This document shows positions 34,728-44,326 of a stretch of DNA of 64,000 bases, in pieces. The notes under the pieces are model-generated. The model saw only the letters and a program-made list of their open reading frames with translations, was not told the origin of the DNA and made no database searches. The stretch covers positions 1-64,000 of the forward strand of contig JBBAFU010000005.1 in assembly GCA_041655275.1 (NCBI GenBank), in the 5' to 3' direction. The first letter of the stretch is position 1. Every line of letters begins with the position of its first letter. The position numbers were made by a program, and so were the translations under genes. The DNA comes from JAJYRX01 sp041655275. GTDB lineage: Bacteria > Pseudomonadota > Gammaproteobacteria > Burkholderiales > Burkholderiaceae_B.

Positions 34728-37151
34728 TCAGAAAGGCACGGGATCGGGCTGGTTCAGCGGGGCGGGGCCACCGATGCCCAGTTGCCGCAGCAGGCCGGCA
34801 ATGCCGTCTTCCGGCTCCTCGTCGATCATGTGATCGGTGGCCAGCGGCAGTCCCACGCGTGCCACCGCTTCCCCGGGTGGAAACTCGTCGAAATGGAAGT
34901 CTCCGGCGTCACGGTGAAGCCCCGGAGGCAGGGCGCCGGGTTTGCTTTCCGGCACATTGTCGAGGGCGACGTCCATATACGCGACCCACATGGGCAGGGC
35001 GAGTCCGCCGCCGGTTTCTGTGGCGCCCAGCGAGCGCGGCTGGTCGAAGCCCATCCAGGCCACGGTGACCAGTGCCGGCGTGAAGCCGGCAAACCAGGCG
35101 TCGTGCGAATCATTCGTCGTGCCGGTCTTGCCCGCCAGGTCCCTGCGTTTGAGCGCGGCCGTGGCCCTTGCGCCCGTGCCCTGGGTGGCGACGCCATGCA
35201 GCAGGTCATTCATCACATACACGGTGCGCGGATCGATGGCGCGCGCCTTGGCATCGCCGGCGACCGTGGGCCTGGCCTGCATGATGACCTTGCCGTCACT
35301 GTCGGTGACGCGGTCGATCAGATAGGGGGGAATGCGGTAGCCGCCGTTGGCGAAGACGCCGTAGGCGCTCGCCAGCTGCAGCGGCGTGACGCTGCCCGCG
35401 CCCAGGGCCAGCGGCAGCACGGGCGGCTGGCGCTCGCGGTCAAAGCCGAAACGCGTGACATAGTCCTGCACGTACTGGGGGCCCACCGCCTGCATGATGC
35501 GGATGGACACCATGTTCTTGGACCGGTACAGCGCCTGGCGCAAGGTGAGCATGGGCTCGTACTGGCCGCCGTAATTCTTCGGCTTCCACTCCCTGGAGCC
35601 GGTCTGGGCTGCCGTGAGTACGAAAGGCTCGTCCGAGATCTGTGTCGCCGGAGTAAGGCCGCGCTCGAGGGCGGAGGCATAGATGAAGGGCTTGAAGGCC
35701 GAGCCCGGCTGGCGCCAGGCCTGGGTGGCGCGATTGAACTTGCCGCCCTCGAAGTTGAAGCCGCCCACCAGCGCCTGGACGGCGCCGTCTTCGGGGCGCA
35801 ATGAAATCAGGGCGCCCTGCACCTGCGGTTTGTTGACGAGCTCCCAGTACTCGCCGGCGTCGCGCACGTAGACGACGGCGCCGCGGGTGATGCGTACGTC
35901 ACCGGCGGCGTTCTTGACCAGCCCGCGGGCAATCACCTTGAGTGCGGAGGCATTGGTGATTTCCACGATCCGGCGTGCACTGCGGGCGACCACAACCTTG
36001 TCGGGCGCGGCCTGCAGCACCACGCCCGTCAGCATGTCGCCATTGTCGGGGTGCGCTTCCTGCACGGCATCCAGCAGGCTGTCGAGCGCATCCGGGTCCT
36101 GTTCGATGCCGTCGGGAATGTCGATGGTCTCTTCCGGCCCGGTGTAGCGGGCCCGGCGCGTATACGCCAGAATGTTGTCACGCACGGCCTGGTAGGCGGC
36201 TTCCTGGCGGCGCGAATCCACGGTGGTGTAGACGTTCAGGCCGCGCGAATAGACATTGTCCTGATACACCCCGTACAACAGCTGGCGCGCCAGTTCGGCC
36301 ACATAGTCGCCATGGATGGCGTAGCCGCCCGACGGCGAGCCCAGCCCCGACTTGAGCACAATGGGCTGGGCAACGGCGTCCGCATATTCCTCGGGCGTCA
36401 GGTAGCCGAGGTTGCGCATGCGCGCCAGTACATAGCGCTGGCGTTCCTGCGCGCGCTCGAAGTTGGCGATGGGGTTCAGCCGCGAGGGTGCCTTGGGGAT
36501 GCCGGCGAGCATGGCGGCCTCGGCCGGCGTGATGTCGCTGAGCAGCTTGCCGAAGTAGGTGCGCGCTGCCGAGGCGAAGCCGTAGGAGCGGTGGCCCAGA
36601 TAGATCTGGTTCATGTAGAGATCAAGGATCTCATCCTTGCTGAGGGTGGCCTCGATCTTGAAGGTGAGCAGCAGCTCGTAGAACTTGCGCGTATAGGTCT
36701 TTTCCGAGGACAGGTAGAAGTTTCTGGCCACCTGCATGGTGATGGTGCTGGCGCCCTGGCTCTTGGACATGCGCGTCAGGTTGGCCAGCGCGGCGCGCAC
36801 CACGCCCGTCCAGTTGATGCCGCCATGCTGGTAAAAACGATCATCTTCGGCTGATAGAATGGCAGACTTCATGACGTCGGGGATTTCGTCGAAGCGCAGC
36901 ACATTGCGCCGCTCTTCCCCGAACTCGCCGATCAGAACCTTGTCGGCCGTGTAGATACGCAGCGGTACGCGCGGCCGGTAGTCTATCATGGCACTCAGGT
37001 CAGGCAGATTCGGCCATGCCAGTGCCAGTGCCAGGCTCAGCAGCAATGCACCGCACAGCCCCAGGCCACCGAACAGGATGGCCGTCTTCATCAGGAAGCG
37101 GGCAAGCCATGAGGCCGGTGCTGCGGTAGAGGTTGGGCGGGAGGAACTCAT
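34728..37151 (-). CDS. mrcA: Penicillin-binding protein 1A, bifunctional transglycosylase/transpeptidase
   Basis: An 807-residue class A PBP. After one N-terminal membrane helix comes a GT51 transglycosylase domain with EDDRFYQHGGIN and QGASTITMQVARN. The transpeptidase domain has the serine motif SAFK (GSAFKPFIY), SKN (YRSKN) and KTG (AGKTGTTND). It polymerises and cross-links peptidoglycan. ATG 37151 is chosen over a TTG at 37175 that opens the longer frame. It diverges from aroK with only 40 bp between starts. In many gamma- and some betaproteobacteria pilMNOPQ lie in this position; none is present. Confidence 0.96.
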   Translation of the reverse strand: MSSSRPTSTAAPASWLARFLMKTAILFGGLGLCGALLLSLALALAWPNLPDLSAMIDYRPRVPLRIYTADKVLIGEFGEERRNVLRFDEIPDVMKSAILSAEDDRFYQHGGINWTGVVRAALANLTRMSKSQGASTITMQVARNFYLSSEKTYTRKFYELLLTFKIEATLSKDEILDLYMNQIYLGHRSYGFASAARTYFGKLLSDITPAEAAMLAGIPKAPSRLNPIANFERAQERQRYVLARMRNLGYLTPEEYADAVAQPIVLKSGLGSPSGGYAIHGDYVAELARQLLYGVYQDNVYSRGLNVYTTVDSRRQEAAYQAVRDNILAYTRRARYTGPEETIDIPDGIEQDPDALDSLLDAVQEAHPDNGDMLTGVVLQAAPDKVVVARSARRIVEITNASALKVIARGLVKNAAGDVRITRGAVVYVRDAGEYWELVNKPQVQGALISLRPEDGAVQALVGGFNFEGGKFNRATQAWRQPGSAFKPFIYASALERGLTPATQISDEPFVLTAAQTGSREWKPKNYGGQYEPMLTLRQALYRSKNMVSIRIMQAVGPQYVQDYVTRFGFDRERQPPVLPLALGAGSVTPLQLASAYGVFANGGYRIPPYLIDRVTDSDGKVIMQARPTVAGDAKARAIDPRTVYVMNDLLHGVATQGTGARATAALKRRDLAGKTGTTNDSHDAWFAGFTPALVTVAWMGFDQPRSLGATETGGGLALPMWVAYMDVALDNVPESKPGALPPGLHRDAGDFHFDEFPPGEAVARVGLPLATDHMIDEEPEDGIAGLLRQLGIGGPAPLNQPDPVPF

Positions 37152-37191
37152 GGACGGCGCAGGTCTGGTTTGCAACTAGGATAATACATAA
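37152..37191. promoter_or_regulatory. Very short divergent gap between mrcA and aroK
   Basis: Only 40 bp separate the two start codons. On the plus strand GATAAT (37180-37185) could be the -10 of aroK, 6 nt before its ATG, so the transcript would be leaderless or nearly so; no -35 is convincing. The aroK ATG lacks a clear ribosome-binding site, which fits. Promoters for mrcA must lie within aroK. Confidence 0.35.
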
Positions 37192-37803
37192 ATGAAGGAT
37201 GATTCGGTTTCAGGCCCTGAAAGGCAACCGCCCATTTTCCTGGTGGGCATGATGGGTGCGGGCAAGACCACGCTGGGCCGGACTCTGGCGCGCCGCCTGG
37301 GTTGGCCTTTCCTTGACCTGGACCACGAGCTCGAGGCGCGTTGCGGCGTGCGGGTGGCGGATATCTTTGACATCGAAGGCGAACAGGGGTTTCGCCGTCG
37401 TGAGGCAGCCCTGCTCGATGAGTGCACACAAAGACCCGCTATTGTACTGGCAACCGGTGGCGGCGCAGTATTGTCTCCCGAAAATCGCCGCGTCCTGCGC
37501 GAGCGCGGCATCGTGGTCTACCTGCACGCCGGCGTCGACGAGCTGTTTCGTCGCGTCGGGCGCGACCCCGGCCGGCCCCTGCTGCAGGCCGATGACCCGC
37601 GCCGACGCCTGGCCGAGCTGCTGGTCCAGCGCGAGCCCCTGTATCGTGAAGTGGCCGGTCTGGTGTTCGAGACGGGCGATCTGCCTGTCGCCCAGACGGT
37701 ACGAAGCCTCTTGCGCCGGCTGCGCGAGCAGGGCTATCTTGGTGCCGACGCCGGAGCGCATGATGCTCCGGACGGCAAACGTTCATCTTTGCAAGAGTCC
37801 TGA
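37192..37803 (+). CDS. aroK: Shikimate kinase
   Basis: The 203-residue P-loop kinase phosphorylates shikimate in aromatic amino acid synthesis. It has Walker A GMMGAGKT (19-26), the shikimate-binding DLDHELE and FRRREA, a Walker B-like ATGGGAV and the lid residues GRDPGRPLLQ. The C-terminal 25 residues are a polar extension. It lies 3 nt before aroB. Confidence 0.96.
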   Translation: MKDDSVSGPERQPPIFLVGMMGAGKTTLGRTLARRLGWPFLDLDHELEARCGVRVADIFDIEGEQGFRRREAALLDECTQRPAIVLATGGGAVLSPENRRVLRERGIVVYLHAGVDELFRRVGRDPGRPLLQADDPRRRLAELLVQREPLYREVAGLVFETGDLPVAQTVRSLLRRLREQGYLGADAGAHDAPDGKRSSLQES

Positions 37804-37806
37804 CTT

Positions 37807-38925
37807 ATGACGGTTACGAGCGTACACGTTGCCACGCCCGGCGGGCACTACCCCATACATATCGGGCCCGGCCGCCTGGACTGCCTGGCTGAAAGCCTGC
37901 CGGACGATGCCAGTGCGGTGGCGCTCATCACCACCACCACGGTCGGGCGCCTGTACGGTCAGCGTGCCCGCGATGCGCTTGCCGCTTCGGGCCGGCGCAT
38001 CATCATGCTCGAGCTGCCCGACGGCGAGGCCGTCAAGCACTGGGAAACGCTGAACCGCATCTATGATTGCCTGCTGGGCGAACGGCTGGACCGGCGGGCG
38101 GTTCTGGTGGCGCTGGGCGGGGGCGTGCTGGGCGACATGGCCGGCTTCGCCGCCGCCACCTATATGCGGGGTGTGCGTTTCGTGCAGGTGCCCACCACCC
38201 TGCTCGCCCAGGTGGATTCATCGGTAGGCGGCAAGACGGCCATCAATCACCCGCTGGGCAAGAACATGATTGGTGCCTTCCATCAGCCCGTGGCCGTCGA
38301 GATCGATACCGATGTGCTGGCCAGCCTGCCGGCACGCGAAATCTCGGCCGGTCTGGCCGAGGTGGTCAAGTACGGCATGATCATGGACGCGTCCTTCCTG
38401 GCCTGGTGCGAAGCGCATGTGCCCGGGCTGCGCCGGCTCGATGCCGCCGCCCTTGCCTATGCCATCCGCCGCTCCTGCGAGCTCAAGGCGCAGGTGGTGG
38501 CCGAAGACGAGCGCGAGGCGGGCCTGCGGGCCATCCTCAACTTCGGCCATACCTTCGGCCACGCGATCGAGGCCGGCATGGGCTATGGCGAATGGCTGCA
38601 CGGCGAGGCCGTGGGTTGCGGCATGCGGCTGGCCGCCGAGCTGTCGCAGCGTTGCGCCGGTCTGGATGCAGACAGTGTGGCGCGCGTCATCGCGCTCGTT
38701 CAGGCCACGGGCTGCCCGCTGGTGGCGCCCGACCTGGGGCGGGATCGCTGGCTGGAACTCATGCAGATCGACAAGAAGACGCGCGATGGCGGCCTGCGCT
38801 TCGTCCTGCTGCCGGCCCTGGGCCGGGCGCATGTCGATGCCGTGCCGGCGGACGCGCTCGATGCCGTGCTGGCCGGTGCAGCGCATCCGCCACTATCGGG
38901 GGTGGTCCCCGGGGCGGTCCGATGA
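37807..38925 (+). CDS. aroB: 3-dehydroquinate synthase
   Basis: The 372-residue NAD- and metal-dependent enzyme makes 3-dehydroquinate from DAHP. Conserved segments are the NAD-binding GGGVLGDMAGFAA, QVPTTLLAQVDSSVGGKTAIN, and the metal ligands in AGLAEVVKYG, FGHTFGHAIE and LHGEAVGCGM. It overlaps dgt by ATGA, so aroK-aroB-dgt form one operon. Confidence 0.97.
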   Translation: MTVTSVHVATPGGHYPIHIGPGRLDCLAESLPDDASAVALITTTTVGRLYGQRARDALAASGRRIIMLELPDGEAVKHWETLNRIYDCLLGERLDRRAVLVALGGGVLGDMAGFAAATYMRGVRFVQVPTTLLAQVDSSVGGKTAINHPLGKNMIGAFHQPVAVEIDTDVLASLPAREISAGLAEVVKYGMIMDASFLAWCEAHVPGLRRLDAAALAYAIRRSCELKAQVVAEDEREAGLRAILNFGHTFGHAIEAGMGYGEWLHGEAVGCGMRLAAELSQRCAGLDADSVARVIALVQATGCPLVAPDLGRDRWLELMQIDKKTRDGGLRFVLLPALGRAHVDAVPADALDAVLAGAAHPPLSGVVPGAVR

Positions 38926-40049
38926 CGGCGGCACTGGCGCCCTGGGCCTGCGATCCTGCGCAATCGCGCGGCCGGCGTCATGCCGAAGCGCCGCCCGCCT
39001 GTCGCAACGAGTTTCAGCGTGATCGTGATCGCATCGTGCATTGCAATGCCTTCCGGCGCCTGGAGTACAAGACCCAGGTCTTCGTCAATCACGAAGGCGA
39101 CCTGTTCCGTACCCGGCTCACGCACAGCCTGGAGGTGGCGCAGATCGCCCGCACGCTGGCGCGCAACCTGCGCGTCAACGAGGATCTGGTCGAAGCGATC
39201 TCGCTGGCCCATGATCTGGGGCATACGCCGTTTGGCCACGCCGGCCAGGATACCCTGCACGCCTGCATGCAGGAATGGGCGCCCGAAGCCGGCGGTTTCG
39301 AACACAATCTGCAGAGCCTGCGCGTGGTCGATCGCCTCGAGGAGCGTTATGCCGGTTTCGATGGCCTGAACCTGTGCTTCGAGACGCGTGAAGGCATTCT
39401 CAAGCATTGCTCGCTGCGCAATGCGCGCCGGCTCGGCGACGTGGGTGAGCGTTTCATCCAGCGCACCCGCCCGTCCATAGAGGCACAGATCGCCAATCTG
39501 GCCGACGAGATCGCCTACAACAATCATGATATCGATGACGGCCTGCGCTCGGGCCTGCTGCAGTTCGAGCAGTTGCACGAGCTCGAGCTGTTTGCGCACC
39601 ACCATGCGCACGTCCTGCAGCGCCATCCCGACCTGCAGGGGCGTCGCCTGATATGCGAGATCATCCGCGCCATGATCAACTCCCTGGTGCTGGACCTGAC
39701 CCGGGCCACCGGGGCCCGCCTGCAGGCGCTGTCACCCGCCAGTGTCGACGAGGTGCGCGCCGCGCCGGTACTGGTGGCCTTCTCGCCCGAGATGCGTGCC
39801 CGGGCCGACGCCATGAAGCGCTTCCTGATGGACAACCTCTATCGCCATTACCAGGTGTTGCGCATGATGGGCAAGGCCCAGCGCATTGTGCGCGAGCTCT
39901 TCGAGGCCTTCATGCAGGAGCCCGGCCTGCTGGCGGACGAATACCGGCGTGACGACGCCAATGCCCAGGCGCGGGCCATCGCCGATTACATTGCCGGCAT
40001 GACCGACCGCTACGCCATCCGCGAGCACCGTCAGCTGTTTGTGATGTAA
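38922..40049 (+). CDS. dgt: Deoxyguanosinetriphosphate triphosphohydrolase-like HD protein
   Basis: The 375-residue metal-dependent HD enzyme has H68 in RLTHSLEVAQ, H97-D98 in LAHDLGHTPFGHAG and a later aspartate in NNHDIDDG. It hydrolyses dNTPs to nucleoside and triphosphate; the short 370-residue class may act on several dNTPs. The start at 38922 overlaps the aroB stop; the much longer upstream frame is a shadow of aroB. Its 3' end overlaps uvrA, on the other strand, by 19 nt. Confidence 0.93.
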   Translation: MTAALAPWACDPAQSRGRRHAEAPPACRNEFQRDRDRIVHCNAFRRLEYKTQVFVNHEGDLFRTRLTHSLEVAQIARTLARNLRVNEDLVEAISLAHDLGHTPFGHAGQDTLHACMQEWAPEAGGFEHNLQSLRVVDRLEERYAGFDGLNLCFETREGILKHCSLRNARRLGDVGERFIQRTRPSIEAQIANLADEIAYNNHDIDDGLRSGLLQFEQLHELELFAHHHAHVLQRHPDLQGRRLICEIIRAMINSLVLDLTRATGARLQALSPASVDEVRAAPVLVAFSPEMRARADAMKRFLMDNLYRHYQVLRMMGKAQRIVRELFEAFMQEPGLLADEYRRDDANAQARAIADYIAGMTDRYAIREHRQLFVM

Positions 40050-42886
40050 GCCATGCGCTGGGCCAGATAGTGGCCGGTGTGGCTGTGTGCCTGCGTGGCC
40101 ATCTGTGCCGGTGTGCCGCTGGCGATGATGCGCCCGCCCCCTGCGCCGCCTTCGGGCCCCAGGTCGACGATCCAGTCGGCCGCGCGTATGACATCAAGAT
40201 TGTGCTCGATGATGACGACCGTGTTGCCGGCGTCCACCAGCTGGCCCAGTACATCGAGCAGCAGGGCAATGTCATGGAAGTGCAGCCCCGTGGTGGGTTC
40301 ATCGAGGATGTACAGGCTGCGGCCCGTGCTGCGCCGTGACAGCTCCAGCGACAGCTTGATGCGCTGCGCCTCGCCGCCCGATAGCGTGGTGGCACTCTGG
40401 CCCAGGCGCAGATAGCCCAGGCCCACATCCATCAGCGTCTGCAGGCGGCGCGCCACCGGCGGTACGGCCTCGAAGCAGCGCAGGGCCTGGGCGATGGTGA
40501 GCTCGAGCACGTCGGCGATGGACTGCCCGCGGTAGCGGATCTCCAGCGTTTCGCGGTTGTAGCGCTTGCCATGGCAGACATCGCAGGGCACATACATATC
40601 CGGCAGGAAGTGCATGGCCACGCGCAGCACGCCATCACCCTGGCAGGCTTCGCAGCGCCCGCCCTTGACATTGAAGGAGAAGCGGCCCGGGTCATAGCCG
40701 CGCATGCGCGCTTCGGGCACGCCGGCGAACAGTTCGCGGATGGGGGTGAACAGGCCCGTATAGGTCGCCGGATTGGAACGCGGCGTGCGTCCTATGGGAC
40801 TCTGGTCCACCTCGATGAGCTTGTCGAAGTGCTCCAGCCCTTCAAGGCTGTCGTAGGGGGCGGGTTCGGCCTGGCTGCGGTGCAGGCGCTGGGCGACGGC
40901 GCGCGCCAGCGTCTCGTTCACCAGCGTGGACTTGCCCGAACCCGAGACACCGGTGATACAGGTGAGGCGTCCTACGGGAATGGCCAGATCCACCCCCTGG
41001 AGATTGTGGCCGCGACAACCCGTGATCACGAGGCGGGGCAGGGTGTCGTCCACGGGCCGGTTTGCAGCAATCGCGATGCGGCGCACGCCGGCCATGTACT
41101 GGCCGGTGAGCGAATCATCATTCGCCATGATTTCGGCCGGCGTGCCGCTGGCGACTATCCTGCCCCCGTGCTCGCCGGCGCCCGGGCCCATGTCGACAAC
41201 GAAATCGGCGGCACGGATCATGTCTTCGTCATGTTCGACGACGATGACGCTGTTGCCCAGGTCGCGCAGGTCCTGCAGGGTGCGGATCAGGCGATGGTTG
41301 TCGCGCTGGTGCAGGCCGATGGACGGTTCGTCCAGGACGTACATGACACCGGTGAGTCCCGAGCCGATCTGGCTGGCCAGCCGTATGCGCTGGGCCTCGC
41401 CGCCGGACAGGGTGTCGGCGCTGCGATCGAGCGACAGGTAGTTCAGGCCCACATTGTTGAGAAACGCCAGCCGCGCCGAGATCTCGTGCACGATGCGTGC
41501 GGCAATCTCGCGGCGCGCACCCTGCAGGGCCAGTGCGTGGAACCAGTCCAGACAGGCATCCAGTGCCATTGCCTCGAGTTCGAAGATGGCCCGCGCATCG
41601 GGACCGGTGCCGCCGTCGCCGCCCAGCAGGACGTGGCGCGCTTCGGTGCGCAGGCGTGCACCGCCGCATTCGGGGCAGGGCTGGCTGTGGCGCAGCTTGT
41701 TGAGCTCCTCGCGCACCGCCGCCGCATCGGTCTCGCGCCAGCGTCGCTGCAGATTCGGGATGATGCCCTCGAAAGGGTGGTGGCGTACCGTGCTGCGCCC
41801 CTGCTCGTTCAGATAGAGAAAGGCGATGGGCTCCTCGCCCGAACCGTACAGGAGCATCTGGCGCACCGGCTCGGGCAGATCCTGGAAGGGCGTATCGATG
41901 TCGAAACCGTAGTGTGCCGCCAGGCTGGTGACCAGAGTGAAGGTGAACGCATTGCGGCGGTCCCAGCCGTGGATGGCGCCGCCCGCCAGGCTGAGCTCGG
42001 GAAAGGCAACGACACGGCGCGGGTCGAACACATCCACACGACCCAGGCCGTCACAGGCCGGACAGGCGCCCACGGGATTGTTGAAGCTGAACAGCCGTGG
42101 CTCGAGCTCCATCAGGCGGTAGTCGCAGCGCGGGCAGGCATAGTGTTGCGAGAAGGCGAGCGTTTCCCGGGTGTCCATGTCGAGCACAAGCACACGTCCG
42201 TCGGTCAGCCCCAGGGCGGTTTCCACGCTTTCCGCCAGACGCTGGCCCACATCCGGGCGCACGCGCAGGCGATCCACCACCACGTCCATGTCATGGGGTT
42301 GCTCCGCATCGATATCGATGACTTCATCCAGTGTCAGCAGCCTGTCGTCAAGACGGATACGCACAAAGCCCTGGGCCTGCAGGGCCTTGCGCTCCGCCGT
42401 CAGATCACCCGTCCGGCCCCGTACCATGGGCGCCAGTATGGCCAGCCGCGTGTCGGCCGGGCGCGCCAGCAGGGCGTCCGTGATCTGGCTGACGCTGTGG
42501 GCCTGGAGCGGCAGGTGGTGCTCGGGGCAATGGGGTGTGCCGACTCGCGCGTACAATAGGCGCAGATAATCGTGGATCTCCGTGATGGTGCCCACGGTGG
42601 AACGCGGGTTGTTTCCGGCCGCCTTCTGCTCTATCGAGATGGCCGGCGACAGACCTTCGATCAGGTCGACGTCGGGTTTTTCCATCAGCTGCAGGAATTG
42701 CCGGGCGTAGGCCGACAGGCTTTCCACATAGCGGCGCTGGCCTTCGGCATACAGGGTGTCGAAGGCCAGCGATGATTTTCCCGATCCCGACAGGCCGGTC
42801 ATTACCACCAGCTGATGTCTGGGCAGGTCAATGGAAATGTTTTTCAGGTTGTGCGTACGCGCGCCCCGAATGCGAATGGCGTTCAT
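40031..42886 (-). CDS. uvrA: Excinuclease ABC subunit A
   Basis: The 951-residue damage-recognition ATPase of nucleotide excision repair. It has two ABC modules: Walker A GLSGSGKSS near residue 31 and GVSGSGKST near 640, with two LSGGEAQRI signatures. It also has two zinc modules, CPRC/CPAC near 250-280 and CEAC/CDVC near 735-765. ATG 42886 is chosen; the longer frame begins with TTG at 42910. It diverges from an MFS gene, with ssb beyond, a common uvrA-ssb neighbourhood. Confidence 0.98.
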   Translation of the reverse strand: MNAIRIRGARTHNLKNISIDLPRHQLVVMTGLSGSGKSSLAFDTLYAEGQRRYVESLSAYARQFLQLMEKPDVDLIEGLSPAISIEQKAAGNNPRSTVGTITEIHDYLRLLYARVGTPHCPEHHLPLQAHSVSQITDALLARPADTRLAILAPMVRGRTGDLTAERKALQAQGFVRIRLDDRLLTLDEVIDIDAEQPHDMDVVVDRLRVRPDVGQRLAESVETALGLTDGRVLVLDMDTRETLAFSQHYACPRCDYRLMELEPRLFSFNNPVGACPACDGLGRVDVFDPRRVVAFPELSLAGGAIHGWDRRNAFTFTLVTSLAAHYGFDIDTPFQDLPEPVRQMLLYGSGEEPIAFLYLNEQGRSTVRHHPFEGIIPNLQRRWRETDAAAVREELNKLRHSQPCPECGGARLRTEARHVLLGGDGGTGPDARAIFELEAMALDACLDWFHALALQGARREIAARIVHEISARLAFLNNVGLNYLSLDRSADTLSGGEAQRIRLASQIGSGLTGVMYVLDEPSIGLHQRDNHRLIRTLQDLRDLGNSVIVVEHDEDMIRAADFVVDMGPGAGEHGGRIVASGTPAEIMANDDSLTGQYMAGVRRIAIAANRPVDDTLPRLVITGCRGHNLQGVDLAIPVGRLTCITGVSGSGKSTLVNETLARAVAQRLHRSQAEPAPYDSLEGLEHFDKLIEVDQSPIGRTPRSNPATYTGLFTPIRELFAGVPEARMRGYDPGRFSFNVKGGRCEACQGDGVLRVAMHFLPDMYVPCDVCHGKRYNRETLEIRYRGQSIADVLELTIAQALRCFEAVPPVARRLQTLMDVGLGYLRLGQSATTLSGGEAQRIKLSLELSRRSTGRSLYILDEPTTGLHFHDIALLLDVLGQLVDAGNTVVIIEHNLDVIRAADWIVDLGPEGGAGGGRIIASGTPAQMATQAHSHTGHYLAQRMAYITNS

Positions 42887-42923
42887 CAAGTTCCGGCAAC
42901 AGGTTTTCAAAGGCCAACCATTT

Positions 42924-42953
42924 ACTATAGCGCGGCGTGGTGTCGCGTGTCAG
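42924..42953 (-). promoter_or_regulatory. Probable uvrA promoter
   Basis: On the minus strand a -35 CTGACA (42953-42948) and a -10 TATAGT (42929-42924) are 18 bp apart, 37 bp upstream of the uvrA start. I looked for a LexA box (CTGT-N8-ACAG type) across this promoter and saw none, so SOS control is not evident. Confidence 0.5.
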
Positions 42954-42999
42954 GCCGACCCGGTGCCCGCCGTGTTTCATTCCTCTTATTTGAGTTCTC

Positions 43000-44229
43000 A
43001 TGACCGATTCCACCACCCCGGCCGATGATGCCCGCGCCGGTTCCCGGCCAGAGCGCTTGCGGCTGACGCCGGCCGAGCGCCGTGCCAGTATCTCGCTGGC
43101 CCTGCTGTTTGCCGTGCGCATGCTGGGCCTGTTCCTGCTCACGCCCATCTTTGCCGTTGCGGCGCCCACGCTGGCGGGGGGCAACGATCCCCTGCGCGTG
43201 GGACTGGCTCTGGGCGCCTACGGGCTCACGCAGGCCATCATGCAGATACCGCTGGGCATGGCGTCCGACCGCTGGGGGCGTCGCCCCATCATCGTCGGCG
43301 GCCTGGCCGCCTTCGTGGCCGGCGGCGTGATCTGCGCCCTGGCCACCGATGTGGACTGGGTGATCGTGGGTCGCACCATCCAGGGCCTGGGCGCCATCTC
43401 GGCCGCCATCACCGCCTGGCTGGCGGATGCGACACGCCCCGAAGTGCGCACACGCGCCATGGCCATGGTGGGCGCTTCCATCGGCCTGTCGTTTGCGCTC
43501 TCGCTGGTGCTGTCGCCCGTTCTGGTGGGCGAGTTCGGCCTGTCCGGCCTGTTCTGGGTCATCAGCCTGATGGGTTTTGCCTGCCTGCTCATTGCCACCT
43601 TTGTCGTACCGTCGGTGCCGCGTGCGCCCCTGCCCGGTACCCAGGCACGCATGGCTGACGTGTTGCGCCATGCCGACCTGCTGCGCCTGAACTTCGGCGT
43701 GTTCTGCCTGCACTTCATCCTGATGGCCCTGTTCATCGTTGTGCCGGGCATGCTCAGCACCCTGGGCGGCTTTGATTCAGCCACGCTCTGGAAAGTCTAT
43801 CTGCCGGTCATCCTGGCGTCCTTCGTACTCATGGTGCCGGCGGTTTTCGTGACCGAAACACGCCATGCCTACAAGACAACGCTGGATATCTCGGTGCTGG
43901 TGCTGGCGCTCATGCTGGGGCTGATGGCCTTCTCGGTTGACAGTTTCAATGGCGTCGTGGCCACACTCATCGGCTTCTTCGTGGCCTTCAACATTCTTGA
44001 GGCGCTGCAGCCGTCGCTCGTGTCGCGCGTGGCGCCGCCCGAGTACAAGGGGCTGGCCCTCGGTCTTTACAATACGGCGCAGAATCTGGGCATCTTCCTG
44101 GGCGGGGCCATCGGCGGCCTGCTGGCGTCGGCAGGGCGCAGCGCCGTCGTCCTGCTGGCGTCGGCCGGTCTGGCGCTGTTATGGTATGTGGCTGCGCGCG
44201 GCTTCCAGGCGCCCGTCAGGGGCAGGTAG
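43000..44229 (+). CDS. MFS transporter
   Basis: A 409-residue protein with twelve predicted membrane helices. It has the MFS motif A between helices 2 and 3 (GMASDRWGRRPIIVGG) and a motif-B-like RTIQGLGAISAA in helix 4, typical of drug/proton antiporters of the DHA1 type. The substrate cannot be told. It sits between uvrA and ssb, as in related Burkholderiales. Confidence 0.9.
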   Translation: MTDSTTPADDARAGSRPERLRLTPAERRASISLALLFAVRMLGLFLLTPIFAVAAPTLAGGNDPLRVGLALGAYGLTQAIMQIPLGMASDRWGRRPIIVGGLAAFVAGGVICALATDVDWVIVGRTIQGLGAISAAITAWLADATRPEVRTRAMAMVGASIGLSFALSLVLSPVLVGEFGLSGLFWVISLMGFACLLIATFVVPSVPRAPLPGTQARMADVLRHADLLRLNFGVFCLHFILMALFIVVPGMLSTLGGFDSATLWKVYLPVILASFVLMVPAVFVTETRHAYKTTLDISVLVLALMLGLMAFSVDSFNGVVATLIGFFVAFNILEALQPSLVSRVAPPEYKGLALGLYNTAQNLGIFLGGAIGGLLASAGRSAVVLLASAGLALLWYVAARGFQAPVRGR

Positions 44230-44326
44230 TCTGCACAATAGCGACACACCTCGCAATGCCCGATAATGGCATGAGCGTTCCGTCTTTCAGCATCCGTCTT
44301 TCAGCATATTACCGGGGGTATTCTTC

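Noticed and set aside
38067..38921. N-terminal extension of dgt back into aroB
   Set aside because: The extension is a frame-shifted copy of aroB sequence; the ATGA overlap and HD-domain start fix dgt at 38922.
40571..42559. Frame of 662 codons on the plus strand within uvrA
   Set aside because: uvrA is certain on the other strand; the frame is an artefact of third-position GC bias.
42887..42999. LexA (SOS) box before uvrA
   Set aside because: No CTG-N10-CAG arrangement of the right kind is visible; only ordinary promoter boxes are.
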